A DNA stretch of 29,757 nt, taken from contig JAKPCP010000011.1 of assembly GCA_029553225.1 (NCBI GenBank), positions 1 to 29,757 on the forward strand. The letters run 5' to 3'. The notes below the pieces were generated by a model. The model was given only the letters and a program-made list of their open reading frames with translations, was not told the origin of the DNA and made no database searches. Below are positions 7,444 to 16,271 of the stretch, in pieces (position 1 is the stretch's first letter; every line of letters starts with the position of its first letter). The translations under genes and the position numbers were made by a program. This DNA comes from a bacterium. GTDB taxonomy: Bacteria > Patescibacteriota > Minisyncoccia > Minisyncoccales > GWA2-38-27.

Positions 7444-8448
7444 ATGATAAAAATTGCTATTAATGGCTTTGGAAGAATTGGACGATTAGTTTTACGAAAA
7501 ATTTTAGAAAGCAATTCTTCTGTTTTAGATGTTGTCGCAATTAATGATTTAAGCGATTCAAAAACTTTAGCTCATCTTTTAAAATATGATTCAAATTACG
7601 GAACTTTAAAAAATGAGATTACTGCTGATGAAAAAAATATTATTATTGATAATAAAAAAATAATTGTTTTTTCTGAAAAAGATCCTTTAAATATTTTATG
7701 GAAAGATTTAAATATAGATATTGTCCTTGAATGCACAGGAGTTTTTACTGAATACGAAGATGCTAAAAAACATTTAGATAGTGGGACAAAAAAAGTAATT
7801 ATTTCTGCTCCTTCAAAATCAAAAGAAATTCCAACTTTTATTTTGGGAGTTAATGAAAATGAGTATAACCCAGTAAAAGATAATATTATTTCTATGGGTT
7901 CTTGCACAACAAATTGTCTTGCTCCTATTGTTAAAATTATAAATGACAATTTGATAATAAAAAAAGGTTTTATGACTACCTGTCATAGTTATACAAATGA
8001 CCAGAGAATTTTAGATTTAGTGCATAAAGATATAAGAAGAGCAAGGGCAGCCGGTTTAAATATTATTCCAACAACTACTGGCGCTGCTTCAACAATAGGA
8101 AAAGTAATTAAAGAACTTGATAAAAAATTAGATGGAATTGCGCTAAGAGTGCCTACTTCAACTGTATCAATTTTAGATTTAATTATAGAAACAGAAAAAT
8201 CAACAACAAAAGAAGAATTAAATAAAATTTTTAAAGATTCAGAAAACAACTTAAAAGGCATTTTAAGAGTTGAGGATAATTCGTTAGTTTCTTCGGATTT
8301 TAAAGGCGATTCTCATTCTGCAATTATCGATTCTCAATTAACAGTGGCAAATGATAATTTAATTAAAGTTGTTGCCTGGTATGATAATGAATGGGGATAT
8401 GCTTCTCGTTTAAAAGAATTTGCAGAATTTATAGGAAATAAAATATAA
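7444..8448 (+). CDS. gapA: Glyceraldehyde-3-phosphate dehydrogenase
   Basis: NAD-dependent oxidative phosphorylation of glyceraldehyde-3-phosphate in glycolysis. The N-terminal Rossmann motif is INGFGRIGRLVLR, with the NAD-selecting Asp in AINDLSD. The catalytic Cys154 is in SMGSCTTNCLAP, followed by the HSYTNDQ block. Substrate-binding text ALRVPTSTVSILDL and the C-terminal WYDNEWGYASRL are all present. The 334 residues are normal. It is the last gene of the run and is followed within 10 bases by an intrinsic terminator. No pgk or tpiA is visible in the window. Confidence 0.96.
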   Translation: MIKIAINGFGRIGRLVLRKILESNSSVLDVVAINDLSDSKTLAHLLKYDSNYGTLKNEITADEKNIIIDNKKIIVFSEKDPLNILWKDLNIDIVLECTGVFTEYEDAKKHLDSGTKKVIISAPSKSKEIPTFILGVNENEYNPVKDNIISMGSCTTNCLAPIVKIINDNLIIKKGFMTTCHSYTNDQRILDLVHKDIRRARAAGLNIIPTTTGAASTIGKVIKELDKKLDGIALRVPTSTVSILDLIIETEKSTTKEELNKIFKDSENNLKGILRVEDNSLVSSDFKGDSHSAIIDSQLTVANDNLIKVVAWYDNEWGYASRLKEFAEFIGNKI

Positions 8449-8453
8449 AAGAA

Positions 8454-8482
8454 GCCCGTTTTAAAATAAAAACGGGTTTTTT
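8454..8482 (+). terminator. Intrinsic terminator after gapA
   Basis: CCCGTTTT (8455-8462) pairs perfectly with AAAACGGG (8469-8476) around a 6-base loop, with an additional G-U pair at the base. A run of six T follows (8477-8482). It starts 6 bases after the gapA stop and separates the first run of genes from ppsA. Confidence 0.88.
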
Positions 8483-8494
8483 AATTTAAAAATT

Positions 8495-8522
8495 TTGAAA
8501 TATTTAAAAAATGAATTATAAT
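8495..8522 (+). promoter_or_regulatory. Sigma-70-type promoter of the ppsA operon
   Basis: TTGAAA (8495-8500) and a perfect TATAAT (8517-8522) are 16 bases apart, immediately downstream of the gapA terminator. The start point would be near 8529, giving a leader of about 24 bases before the ppsA ATG. It probably drives ppsA, the PfkB kinase gene and fba, and possibly rplY and the transglycosylase. Confidence 0.65.
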
Positions 8523-8552
8523 TAAATATATTATTAAAAAATATAAAAAAAT

Positions 8553-10967
8553 ATGATTGAAAAATCTCAAAAAAATATTTTATGGCTTAAAGATATTACA
8601 ATAGAAGATGTTCCTTTAATTGGAGGAAAAAATGGTTCTTTAGGAGAAATGTATAATAATTTAAAACCAAAAGGAATAAATATCCCCGAAGGATTTGCCT
8701 TAACAACTAATTTCTATTGGAAATATTTAAAAGAAAATGGATTAGATAAAAAATTAAAAGAAATTTTTAAAAATTTTAATCCTAAAAGTATTAAAAGTAT
8801 TCAAGAATGTGGGAAAAAAAGTAGGGAAGCAATACTTAAAGGGGAAATTCCAGATGATTTAAAAAAAGAAATAATTTTTTCCTATAATCAATTAGAAAAT
8901 ATATATGGAAAAAATTGCGATGTTGCTGTAAGAACATCTGGGGTAGCTGAAGATATGCCAAATACTTCTTTTGCAGGACAATTTGAAACATATCTTAATG
9001 TAAAAGGAAAAGAAGAGTTGTTAAAAGCAGTAAAAAAATCAATTGCTTCAACTTTCACTGATAGAGCAATTGCTTATCGTGAAGAGAATAAAATTAAACA
9101 ATTAAAATTTGCTTTATCAATAGGAGTAATAAAAATGGTAAGGTCTGATTTAGGATCATCAGGAGTAATTTTTACGCTAGACACTGAAACAGGATTTCCA
9201 AATGTAATTTTAATTAATTCAATTTGGGGAGTAGGGGAATTAATTGTTAAAGGAAAAATAACCCCTGATGAATTTTATATCTTTAAACCAACTCTTAAAA
9301 AAGGATTTAAACCAATAATTGTTAAAAATTTAGGAAGAAAAAGCTTAAAATATATTTATTCAGAAAAAGGAGGATTAAAAGAAGTAAGTGTTAAAAAGGA
9401 AGATCAGTTAAGGTTTTCTTTAACTGATGATGATATTTTAACTCTTTCAAATTGGGCAATTTTAATTGAAGAATATTATTCAAGAAAAAATGGAAAATGG
9501 ATGCCTCAAGATATTGAATGGGCAAAAGATGGAAAAACCGGTGAGCTTTTTATTGTCCAATCAAGACCTGAAACAGTTCATGCTAGAAAAACAGAGAAAT
9601 TTTTTGAAGAATACGAACTTAAAACTAATAAAAAACCTATTCTTGAAGGTATTAGTATTGGAGAAAAAATAGGAATAGGAAAGGTAAAAGTTATTAAAGA
9701 TGTTTCAAAAATATCAGATTTTGAAAAAGGAGATGTTTTGGTTACCAAAATGACTGACCCTGATTGGGTTCCTATAATGAGAATCTCATCAGCAATTATA
9801 ACAGATGAAGGAGGAAAAACTTGCCATGCAGCAATAGTAAGCAGAGAATTAGGAATTCCAGCAATTGTAGGCACTAAAAATGCTACTAAAGTTTTAAAAA
9901 ATAAAGAATTAGTAACCGTTGATTGTTCTCAAGGAGCGAAAGGAAGGGTTTTTTCAGGAAAAATTCCTTACAAAGTTATAAAGCATAATTTAGAAAACAT
10001 TCCCGAAATTAAAACAAAAATTACAATGAATATTGGCGATCCTCAAACCGCTTTTAGGGTTTCATCTTTGCCAAATAAGGGAATTGGTTTAGCTAGAGAA
10101 GAATTTATAATTGCTGAAAAAATAAGAGTTCATCCTATGGCGCTTTATAATTTTCCGAACATAAAAGATAAAAAAATAAAATTAAAAATTGAAGAAATAA
10201 CTATTGAGCATAAGGATAAAAAAGAGTTTTTTGTAAAAGAATTAGCAGAAGGAATTGCCCAAATCGGCGCTTCAGTTTATCCAAAAGAAACAATCGTTAG
10301 ATTTTCTGATTTTAAAACAAATGAATATAGAAATTTAATCGGCGGAGAATTTTTTGAGGAAGAAGAAAATAATCCAATGTTAGGGTTTAGGGGCGCTTGT
10401 CGCTATATTTCAAATTTATATCAGCCTGCGTTTTTAATGGAATGTTATGCAATTAAAAGAGTAAGAGAAGAATTTGGACTAAAAAATGTTAATGTAATGG
10501 TTCCTTTTTGCAGGACAATTAAAGAAGCAGAAGAAGTTTTAAAAATAATGGAAAAAGCAGGGCTTAAAAAAGGACAAGATAATTTAAAAGTTTATGTAAT
10601 GTGTGAAATACCATCAAATGTAATTTTATCAGAGAAGTTTTTAGAAATTTTTGATGGCTTTAGTATTGGAAGCAATGACTTAACTCAAATGATACTGGGA
10701 TTAGACAGAGATAATTCATCTATTTCATATATAGGAGATGAAAGAAATGAAGCAGTAAAAGAAATGATTAAAAAAGCAATTAAAATATGTAAAGAAAAAG
10801 GTAAATATATTGGAATTTGCGGAGAAGCGCCTTCAAACTATCCTGAATTTACTGAATTTTTAGTAGAGCAAGGCATTGAAAGTATATCTTTGAATCCTCA
10901 TGTTGTTTTAAAAACTCATTTAATAGTGGCTGAAAAAGAAAACAAGATTAAAGAAGAAAAAAAATAA
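8553..10967 (+). CDS. ppsA: Phosphoenolpyruvate synthase (pyruvate, water dikinase)
   Basis: Converts pyruvate, ATP and water to PEP, AMP and phosphate. It is classically gluconeogenic but may be run toward pyruvate in lineages without pyruvate kinase. Three domains are visible. The first is an N-terminal ATP-grasp PPDK-type domain (VRTSGVAEDMPNTSFAGQFETYL and QDIEWAKDG...FIVQSRPET). The second is a central swivelling phosphohistidine domain with GGKTCHAAIVSRELGIPAIVG, His425 being the phosphorylated residue. The third is a C-terminal PEP-binding TIM barrel (LGFRGACRYI, MVPFCRT, GSNDLTQMILGLDRDN, and ICGEAPSNYPEF with Cys756). The 804 residues are typical. The ATG is preceded only by A/T. The stop is separated from the kinase gene by 2 bases, so the two are tightly coupled. 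No pyruvate kinase gene is in this window. Confidence 0.95.
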   Translation: MIEKSQKNILWLKDITIEDVPLIGGKNGSLGEMYNNLKPKGINIPEGFALTTNFYWKYLKENGLDKKLKEIFKNFNPKSIKSIQECGKKSREAILKGEIPDDLKKEIIFSYNQLENIYGKNCDVAVRTSGVAEDMPNTSFAGQFETYLNVKGKEELLKAVKKSIASTFTDRAIAYREENKIKQLKFALSIGVIKMVRSDLGSSGVIFTLDTETGFPNVILINSIWGVGELIVKGKITPDEFYIFKPTLKKGFKPIIVKNLGRKSLKYIYSEKGGLKEVSVKKEDQLRFSLTDDDILTLSNWAILIEEYYSRKNGKWMPQDIEWAKDGKTGELFIVQSRPETVHARKTEKFFEEYELKTNKKPILEGISIGEKIGIGKVKVIKDVSKISDFEKGDVLVTKMTDPDWVPIMRISSAIITDEGGKTCHAAIVSRELGIPAIVGTKNATKVLKNKELVTVDCSQGAKGRVFSGKIPYKVIKHNLENIPEIKTKITMNIGDPQTAFRVSSLPNKGIGLAREEFIIAEKIRVHPMALYNFPNIKDKKIKLKIEEITIEHKDKKEFFVKELAEGIAQIGASVYPKETIVRFSDFKTNEYRNLIGGEFFEEEENNPMLGFRGACRYISNLYQPAFLMECYAIKRVREEFGLKNVNVMVPFCRTIKEAEEVLKIMEKAGLKKGQDNLKVYVMCEIPSNVILSEKFLEIFDGFSIGSNDLTQMILGLDRDNSSISYIGDERNEAVKEMIKKAIKICKEKGKYIGICGEAPSNYPEFTEFLVEQGIESISLNPHVVLKTHLIVAEKENKIKEEKK

Positions 10968-10969
10968 TT

Positions 10970-11956
10970 ATGTACGATATTATAACTTTTGGGTCAGCTA
11001 GTTGGGATATTTTTATTAAACCAAGGAGTTTTTGTAAAATATTTGATAAGAAAAAATTTATTACTGGAGACGGAATTTGTTTTGATTTAGGCTCAAAAGT
11101 TGATATTGATGATATTTATTTTTGTTCAGGTGGTGGGGGAACAAACACTGCAGCTACTTTTTCTAAACAAGGATTTAAAGTCTCTTATTGCGGAATGATA
11201 GGAGATGATGTTTCTGGAAATGAAATAATAAACGAATTAAAACAATTTAATATTGATACTCAATTTATTTATAAAACAAAAAAATCAAAGACAAATCATT
11301 CAATTGCTATAAGCGGAATAGAAAATGAAGATAGAACAATGCTGGTTTATAGAGGCGCTTCAGAATTTCTTAAAAAAAAAGATATTCCTTTTAATAAATT
11401 AAAAGCAAAATGGTTTTATTTAGCTCCGCTTTCAGGAAATCTTTCAAAAATTTTTGAGCTTTTAGTAAATTTTGCTTATAAAAATAATATAAAAATTGCT
11501 GTAAATCCTGGAAATACACAACTTTCCTTTCCTTTAGAAAAACTTAAAAAAATATTAAAAAAGGTTGATATTTTGATTTTAAATCAAGAAGAAGCATCTT
11601 TTTTAACAAAAATTCCTTATGAAAAGGAAAAAGAAATTTTAAAAAAAATTAGAGAAATTTCAAATGGTCTTATAATAATAACAAAAGGATCTGAAGGTGT
11701 TTCTGTTTTAAACGACAAATATCTTTATAAAGCTAAAACTTTTAACACAAAAGTAATTGATAAAACAGGAGCAGGGGATTCTTTTTCTTCCGGATTTATT
11801 TCTGGTTTTATTTTAAAAAACAATATTGAATATGCGATTCAATTAGGCTCGGCAAACGCTACAAGCTGTCTTCAAAAATGGGGAGCAAAAAACGGTCTTT
11901 TATCTAAAAATGATAAATTTAAAAAAATTAAAGTAGAAAAAATAAAATTTAATTAA
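10970..11956 (+). CDS. PfkB-family sugar kinase, candidate phosphofructokinase
   Basis: Ribokinase-fold kinase of 328 residues. It shows the PfkB N-terminal glycine-rich signature SGGGGTNTAATFSKQGF (about 53-69), the MIGDDVSGN segment, and the C-terminal signature with catalytic base Asp270 in DKTGAGDSFSSGFISG. The substrate cannot be read from the motifs. Its position 2 bases after ppsA and 10 bases before a class II aldolase suggests the product is a ketose bisphosphate, that is, fructose-6-phosphate (or tagatose-6-phosphate) kinase activity. That is inference. Ribokinase or a nucleoside kinase remain possible. No ATP-type PfkA is seen in this window. Confidence 0.85.
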   Translation: MYDIITFGSASWDIFIKPRSFCKIFDKKKFITGDGICFDLGSKVDIDDIYFCSGGGGTNTAATFSKQGFKVSYCGMIGDDVSGNEIINELKQFNIDTQFIYKTKKSKTNHSIAISGIENEDRTMLVYRGASEFLKKKDIPFNKLKAKWFYLAPLSGNLSKIFELLVNFAYKNNIKIAVNPGNTQLSFPLEKLKKILKKVDILILNQEEASFLTKIPYEKEKEILKKIREISNGLIIITKGSEGVSVLNDKYLYKAKTFNTKVIDKTGAGDSFSSGFISGFILKNNIEYAIQLGSANATSCLQKWGAKNGLLSKNDKFKKIKVEKIKFN

Positions 11957-11966
11957 AATCATTTTA

Positions 11967-12818
11967 ATGAAAGATCTTAAATATTATTTAAAAAAGGCGA
12001 AAGAGGAAAAATGGGCAATTCCCCAATTTAATTTTTCAACAATTGAACAATTAAAAGCAATAATTAATGTTTCTTATAAATTAAAAACTCCTGTTATTTT
12101 AGGCACTTCAGAAGGAGAAGCAAGTTATTTAGGAATGGAAGAAATTGTTTCTTTAGTAAAAATTTCAAAAAATAAATATAAAATACCATTATTTTTAAAC
12201 CTTGATCATGGAAAAAATTTAGATTTGATTAAAAAAGCAATATTTTTAGGGTATGACTCGGTTCACTTTGATGGTTCTTCATTTTCATTAACAGAAAATA
12301 TTAAAATAACAAGAGAACTTATTAAAATTGCTCATAAAAAAAATATATTAGTTGAAGGAGAAATAGGATCAATTAAAGGAGAATCTCAATTATCATCTAA
12401 AAAAATAAAAATTTTAAAACAAGATCTAACTTCTGTTTCTGATGTAGAAAAATTTGTAAAAGAAACAAAAGTCGATAGTTTAGCAGTATCTATTGGAAAT
12501 ATCCATGGCGTTTATAAAAAAATGCCAAAACTTGATCTTAAATTATTAAAAGACATAAAAAAAATTTCAAAAAATTTTTTAGTTTTACATGGCGGTTCTG
12601 GAATTGAAAATAAAGAAATAAAAAAAGTGATAAGAGAAGGGATAGTTAAAATTAATTTTAATACTGAAATAAGAATTATTTGGAAAAATTCTTTAAGAAA
12701 ATATTTAAAAAATAAAAATGAATTTAAACCATATAAAATTTTAAATTTGGTTCAAAACGATATTGAAAAAAAACTTGAGGAAAAAGTGTATTTACTAAAT
12801 TCAAATAATAAGTTATAA
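11967..12818 (+). CDS. fba: Class II fructose-bisphosphate aldolase
   Basis: Zinc-dependent aldolase that cleaves or forms fructose-1,6-bisphosphate. Family landmarks are present in order: AIPQFNFST near residue 17, the zinc/catalytic region LFLNLDHGKN with His81, VEGEIGSIKGES with Glu132, SIGNIHGVYKK with His180, VLHGGSGIE with His208, and the phosphate-binding KINFNTEIR. The 283 residues match the GatY/KbaY-FbaA group. Tagatose-bisphosphate aldolase is therefore an alternative, and it would pair equally well with the preceding PfkB kinase. The gene follows that kinase by 10 bases. Its stop codon lies inside a perfect 14-bp tandem repeat that extends into the gap before rplY. Confidence 0.9.
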   Translation: MKDLKYYLKKAKEEKWAIPQFNFSTIEQLKAIINVSYKLKTPVILGTSEGEASYLGMEEIVSLVKISKNKYKIPLFLNLDHGKNLDLIKKAIFLGYDSVHFDGSSFSLTENIKITRELIKIAHKKNILVEGEIGSIKGESQLSSKKIKILKQDLTSVSDVEKFVKETKVDSLAVSIGNIHGVYKKMPKLDLKLLKDIKKISKNFLVLHGGSGIENKEIKKVIREGIVKINFNTEIRIIWKNSLRKYLKNKNEFKPYKILNLVQNDIEKKLEEKVYLLNSNNKL

Positions 12819-12840
12819 ATAAATTATTATAAATAAATTA
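12813..12840. repeat. 14-bp perfect tandem duplication, fba-rplY junction
   Basis: TTATAAATAAATTA occurs twice head to tail (12813-12826 and 12827-12840). The first copy contains the fba stop codon; the second lies in the 36-base gap before the rplY start. It lengthens the translation-initiation region without altering either protein. A recent slippage-type duplication is the simplest reading. Confidence 0.8.
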
Positions 12841-12854
12841 AAATTTAAAAAGAT

Positions 12855-13505
12855 ATGATTACAATTAAAGCGAAAAAAAGAGAAAAAACTGGTAAGGAAA
12901 TTAAAAAATTAAGAGAAAAGGGGATTTTGCCTTCGGTTTTATATGGTCCTAAGATAAAACCCCAACCAATAGAATTAGATTTAAAAGAATTTAAAAAAAT
13001 ATATAAAGAAGCTGGAGAAAGCTCTCTAATATCTTTAGAAATTGAGAATAAAAAAACGCCTGTTTTAATTCATAAAATAGAAAAAGATCCTGTTACAGAT
13101 GAATTTATTCATGTTGATTTTTATCAGCCAATTTTAACTGAAGAGGTAGAAGCAGTTGTTCCGTTAGTCTTTGAAGGAATATCTCCTGCAGTAAAAGATT
13201 TAGGCGGCACATTAATTAAAGAAATTCATGAAGTCCATGTTAAAGCCCTTCCTGAAAACCTTCCCCATGAGATAAAAGTAAACATTGAAAATCTTAAAAC
13301 TTTTGAAGATGAAATTTTAGTAAAAGATTTGATTTTGCCTCAAAAAGTAAAAGTTTTAAGAGAACCGGATGAAATTGTTGCCTTAGTCGTTCCCCCTGAA
13401 AAAATAGAAGAAGAACTTCAAAAACCAATTGAAGAAAAAGTTGAAGAAGTAGAAAAAGTTGAAAAAGAAAGAAAAAAAGAAGCTGAAGAAAGTACAATTG
13501 AATAA
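12855..13505 (+). CDS. rplY: Large-subunit ribosomal protein bL25 (CTC/TL5 form)
   Basis: 5S rRNA-binding protein of the large subunit. The N-terminal L25 domain shows KAKKREKTGKEIKKLREKGILPSVLYGP and the HKIEKDPVTDEFIHVDFYQ block. The second, TL5/CTC-type beta domain contains VPLVFEGISPAVKDLGGTLIKEIHEVHVKALPENLPHEIKVNIENL. The last 30 or so residues are a Glu/Lys/Val-rich tail. The 216 residues are right for the two-domain general-stress form rather than the short E. coli L25. It follows fba by 36 bases and precedes the transglycosylase by 21, and probably shares their transcript. Confidence 0.93.
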   Translation: MITIKAKKREKTGKEIKKLREKGILPSVLYGPKIKPQPIELDLKEFKKIYKEAGESSLISLEIENKKTPVLIHKIEKDPVTDEFIHVDFYQPILTEEVEAVVPLVFEGISPAVKDLGGTLIKEIHEVHVKALPENLPHEIKVNIENLKTFEDEILVKDLILPQKVKVLREPDEIVALVVPPEKIEEELQKPIEEKVEEVEKVEKERKKEAEESTIE

Positions 13506-13526
13506 AATTTTAAAATATTTAAAATT

Positions 13527-14936
13527 ATGATTAGAAAAAAGAATGAAAAAAATATATTTATTTTTGTTTTTGTAATATTTATTTTCTTTATCTTACCTGT
13601 AATTTTTATTTTTGCTCAAACTACCCTTGAATCTCAAAAAGCAGAAAATCAAAAAGCAGAAGAAGAAAAAATACAATTGGAACAAGAATTGAAAGAATTA
13701 GAAAATAAAATTGCTCAATATGAAAAAGATATTACAAAAACAGAACAGGAAAAGAAAACTCTTCAAAATCAAATTTCTAGTATAAAATCAAAAATCAACC
13801 AATTAGACCTCCAAATTCAAAAAGGAAATCTTATTATAAAAGATTTAACACATCAGATTAAAGATACTGAATTATCAATTCAAGAATTAGAAGAAAAAAT
13901 TGAAAAAATAAAAGGGCAAATATCTTCTTTATTAAGAGAAATAAATGAAGAAGATAAAAAATTTCTTTTTGAAATTCTTTTATCAGAAGAGAAGCTTTCT
14001 GATTTTTTTATAAATTTAACATCTCTTGAATCCCTGCATTACAAAAATCAAGAGTATCTTAAAAACATTAAAGAATTAAAAAGCAATTTAGAAAATCAAA
14101 AACAAAAATTAGATGAAGAAAAAACAGATTTATCACGCACTATAAAAGTACAAACTTTACAAAAACAGCAAAACGAAGAAGCAAGGAAAGAACAGGAAAA
14201 ATTATTAAAAATGACAGAAGCTCAGTATCAAAAATATCTTCAGGAAAAACAAGCACTTGAAAAAAGAGCAAATGAAATAAGAAATAGAATTTATCAATTA
14301 ACTTTACCTGGACTAGAAGTGCCTAAAACAAATAAAGAATTATATGAACTAGCAAAATGGGCTGGAGATGTTGTCGGAGGAGTTCGTCCAGCTTTAATTT
14401 TAGGATTATTAGAGCTTGAATCTGCATTAGGCACAAATGTTGGACAATGTAATTGTTCAGGACAGACAAGATGTAATCATCCTGAATTAACTTATAAAAC
14501 AGTAATGCCTAAAAGCCAGTGGGCTTCTTTTGAAGCAATAACTAAAGAATTAGGATTAAATGCGAATACAACACCTGTTTCTTGTTATGTAAGCGGAGGA
14601 AATGTTCAAATGGGAGGAGCTATGGGTCCAGCTCAATTTATGCCTAATACATGGCTTAATTTAGGATACAAACAAAGAGTAGAAAATATTACAGGTATAA
14701 GACCAGCAAACCCATGGAGAGCAAAAGATGCATTTTTAGCCGCTGCTCTTTATTTATCTGATTGGGGTGCTCAAACAAAAAATCGCCAAAAAGAAGAAGG
14801 AGCAGTACTTGCTTATCTATGTGGCACAAGCACTTTAACTCCTACTTGCGCTCGTGCCGGAGGGGACTGGTATAAAAAAACAGTAATGGAAAAAGCAGAT
14901 CAATGGCAATCATGGATTAATCAAGGGATTTTTTAA
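13527..14936 (+). CDS. Secreted coiled-coil lytic transglycosylase
   Basis: Probable peptidoglycan-cleaving enzyme outside the membrane. Residues 1-31 form a positively charged start plus a hydrophobic signal segment ending IFIFAQ, a plausible cleavage site. Residues about 32-255 are a long Glu/Lys/Gln heptad-rich coiled coil resembling the EnvC/CwlO-type regulatory hairpin. The C-terminal domain (about 270-469) has RPALILGLLELESALGTN, with Glu298 as the likely catalytic acid, and GAMGPAQFMPNTWLNLG (about 363), the hallmark of SLT/MltB lysozyme-fold transglycosylases. NPWRAKDAFLAAALYLSDWGA and a C-terminal helix complete the domain. A short Cys-rich insert, CNCSGQTRC, follows the catalytic helix and may be disulfide-bonded. 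The last 4 bases overlap the convergent prfA. Confidence 0.85.
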   Translation: MIRKKNEKNIFIFVFVIFIFFILPVIFIFAQTTLESQKAENQKAEEEKIQLEQELKELENKIAQYEKDITKTEQEKKTLQNQISSIKSKINQLDLQIQKGNLIIKDLTHQIKDTELSIQELEEKIEKIKGQISSLLREINEEDKKFLFEILLSEEKLSDFFINLTSLESLHYKNQEYLKNIKELKSNLENQKQKLDEEKTDLSRTIKVQTLQKQQNEEARKEQEKLLKMTEAQYQKYLQEKQALEKRANEIRNRIYQLTLPGLEVPKTNKELYELAKWAGDVVGGVRPALILGLLELESALGTNVGQCNCSGQTRCNHPELTYKTVMPKSQWASFEAITKELGLNANTTPVSCYVSGGNVQMGGAMGPAQFMPNTWLNLGYKQRVENITGIRPANPWRAKDAFLAAALYLSDWGAQTKNRQKEEGAVLAYLCGTSTLTPTCARAGGDWYKKTVMEKADQWQSWINQGIF

Positions 14937-15988
14937 TCACTATAATCTTTTAAAGACTCTATTATCGGTTCTAAATTTCCTTCCATAATATCTTCAATAT
15001 TATGGAAGTTTTTTTTAATGCGATGGTCTGTTATTCTATTTTGAGGAAAATTATAGGTTCTAATTTTTTCTGCTCTTTTTGCTTTTCCAATTTGAGTTTT
15101 TCTTTTATCAGCAATTTTTGAAAATTCCTCCTCTTGTTTTTTTTCTAATAAACGAGCAGCTAAAATAGATAAAGCATTCTCTTTATTTTTTAATTGGTTT
15201 CTTTCAGTTTGAGAAGAAACAACAATTCCTGTTGGGATATGAGTTATTCTTACTGCTGTTTCTCTTTTATTTACATTTTGCCCACCCGGGCCAGAAGAAC
15301 GAAAATAATCAATTTTTATATCATCCGGTTTAATTTTAATATCTGTTGATTTAGGCTTAGGTAAAATAGCAACTGTTGCGGTAGAAGTATGCACTCTTCC
15401 TGATTTTTCAGTTTCCGGAATTCTTTGAATTCTATGAACACCTGCTTCGTTTTTCATTTTTTCATAAACATCATCTCCGGATAATTCAAAAATAATTTCC
15501 TTAAAACCATTAAGTTCGCTTGGATGAGAATCTAAAACTTTTTGTTTCCAACCTTGAGAATTAGCAAATTTTGAATACATTCTGTATAAATCCGCAGCAA
15601 AGAGACATGCTTCTTCTCCACCTGTACCAGCCCTAATTTCAACAATTATTGAAGAAAAATCTAATCCTTCTTTTTCTTTTTTTAAAAGATTTTCTAATTC
15701 TTTTTTTAAAGATTCTTCTTTTTCCTTTAATTGGGTAATTTCTATTTCTGCTAAGCTTAATATTTCTGGTTCTTCGCCAGAGATTAAAATTATTTTATTT
15801 TCTTCAATCTGTTTTTCTATTTCTTCTAATTCGTTATATTTATCTAATATTTTTTCTAATGATTTTTTCTTTTTTGATAGCTCTTCAAATCTTTCCAAAT
15901 CGGAAATAATATCAGGATTGCTTAACTCATTTAAAATACTTTCGTATTCATTTTTTATATTCTCAATTTCAGAAATAAAATCAGACAT
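14933..15988 (-). CDS. prfA: Peptide chain release factor 1
   Basis: Class I release factor that reads UAA and UAG and triggers peptidyl-tRNA hydrolysis. The catalytic GGQ is at residues 235-237 in SSGPGGQNVNKRETAVRITHIPTG. The anticodon-like tripeptide region reads IPETEKSGRVHTSTATVAILP, where PET occupies the place of the RF1 PxT motif rather than the RF2 SPF. The N-terminal domain is a helical coiled coil, and IRTYNFPQNRITDHRI near the end is characteristic. The 351 residues are normal, with no programmed frameshift of the prfB kind. It overlaps the convergent transglycosylase gene by 4 bases. Together with rpmE, 28 bases upstream, it forms a minus-strand pair. Every gene here stops at TAA, which this factor recognises. 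Confidence 0.95.
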   Translation of the reverse strand: MSDFISEIENIKNEYESILNELSNPDIISDLERFEELSKKKKSLEKILDKYNELEEIEKQIEENKIILISGEEPEILSLAEIEITQLKEKEESLKKELENLLKKEKEGLDFSSIIVEIRAGTGGEEACLFAADLYRMYSKFANSQGWKQKVLDSHPSELNGFKEIIFELSGDDVYEKMKNEAGVHRIQRIPETEKSGRVHTSTATVAILPKPKSTDIKIKPDDIKIDYFRSSGPGGQNVNKRETAVRITHIPTGIVVSSQTERNQLKNKENALSILAARLLEKKQEEEFSKIADKRKTQIGKAKRAEKIRTYNFPQNRITDHRIKKNFHNIEDIMEGNLEPIIESLKDYSD

Positions 15989-16016
15989 AAATAAACTTAT
16001 TACTTATTATTAAATT

Positions 16017-16232
16017 TTATTTTGATTTCTTTGCTTTTTCCATTCTTTTCTTAAACTTTTCTACTCTTCCCATTTTATCAATAATTTTTTCCTTACCAGT
16101 ATAAAATGGATGACATTGAGAACAAATTTCAACTTCCATATATTCTTTTGTTGAACCGACAGTAAAAGTATTTCCGCAAGCGCATCTTACTTTCGCTGAA
16201 GGATAATATTTTGGATGAATATCTTTTTTCAT
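16017..16232 (-). CDS. rpmE: Large-subunit ribosomal protein bL31, zinc-binding form
   Basis: Ribosomal protein bridging the subunits near the 5S/central protuberance. The 71 residues start MKKDIHPKYYPSAKVRCACGNTF. The metal-binding cysteines are in CAC and CSQC, so this is the C+ (zinc) type rather than the zinc-free paralogue. Text such as EICSQCHPFYTGKEKIIDKMGRVEKFKKR is diagnostic. It is the first gene of the minus-strand rpmE-prfA pair, an arrangement common in bacteria. Its promoter probably lies in the 123-base gap shared with the divergent rpsB gene. Confidence 0.95.
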   Translation of the reverse strand: MKKDIHPKYYPSAKVRCACGNTFTVGSTKEYMEVEICSQCHPFYTGKEKIIDKMGRVEKFKKRMEKAKKSK

Positions 16233-16271
16233 AAATTTTTAAAATATTATTAATTTTTGTAATATAATTTA

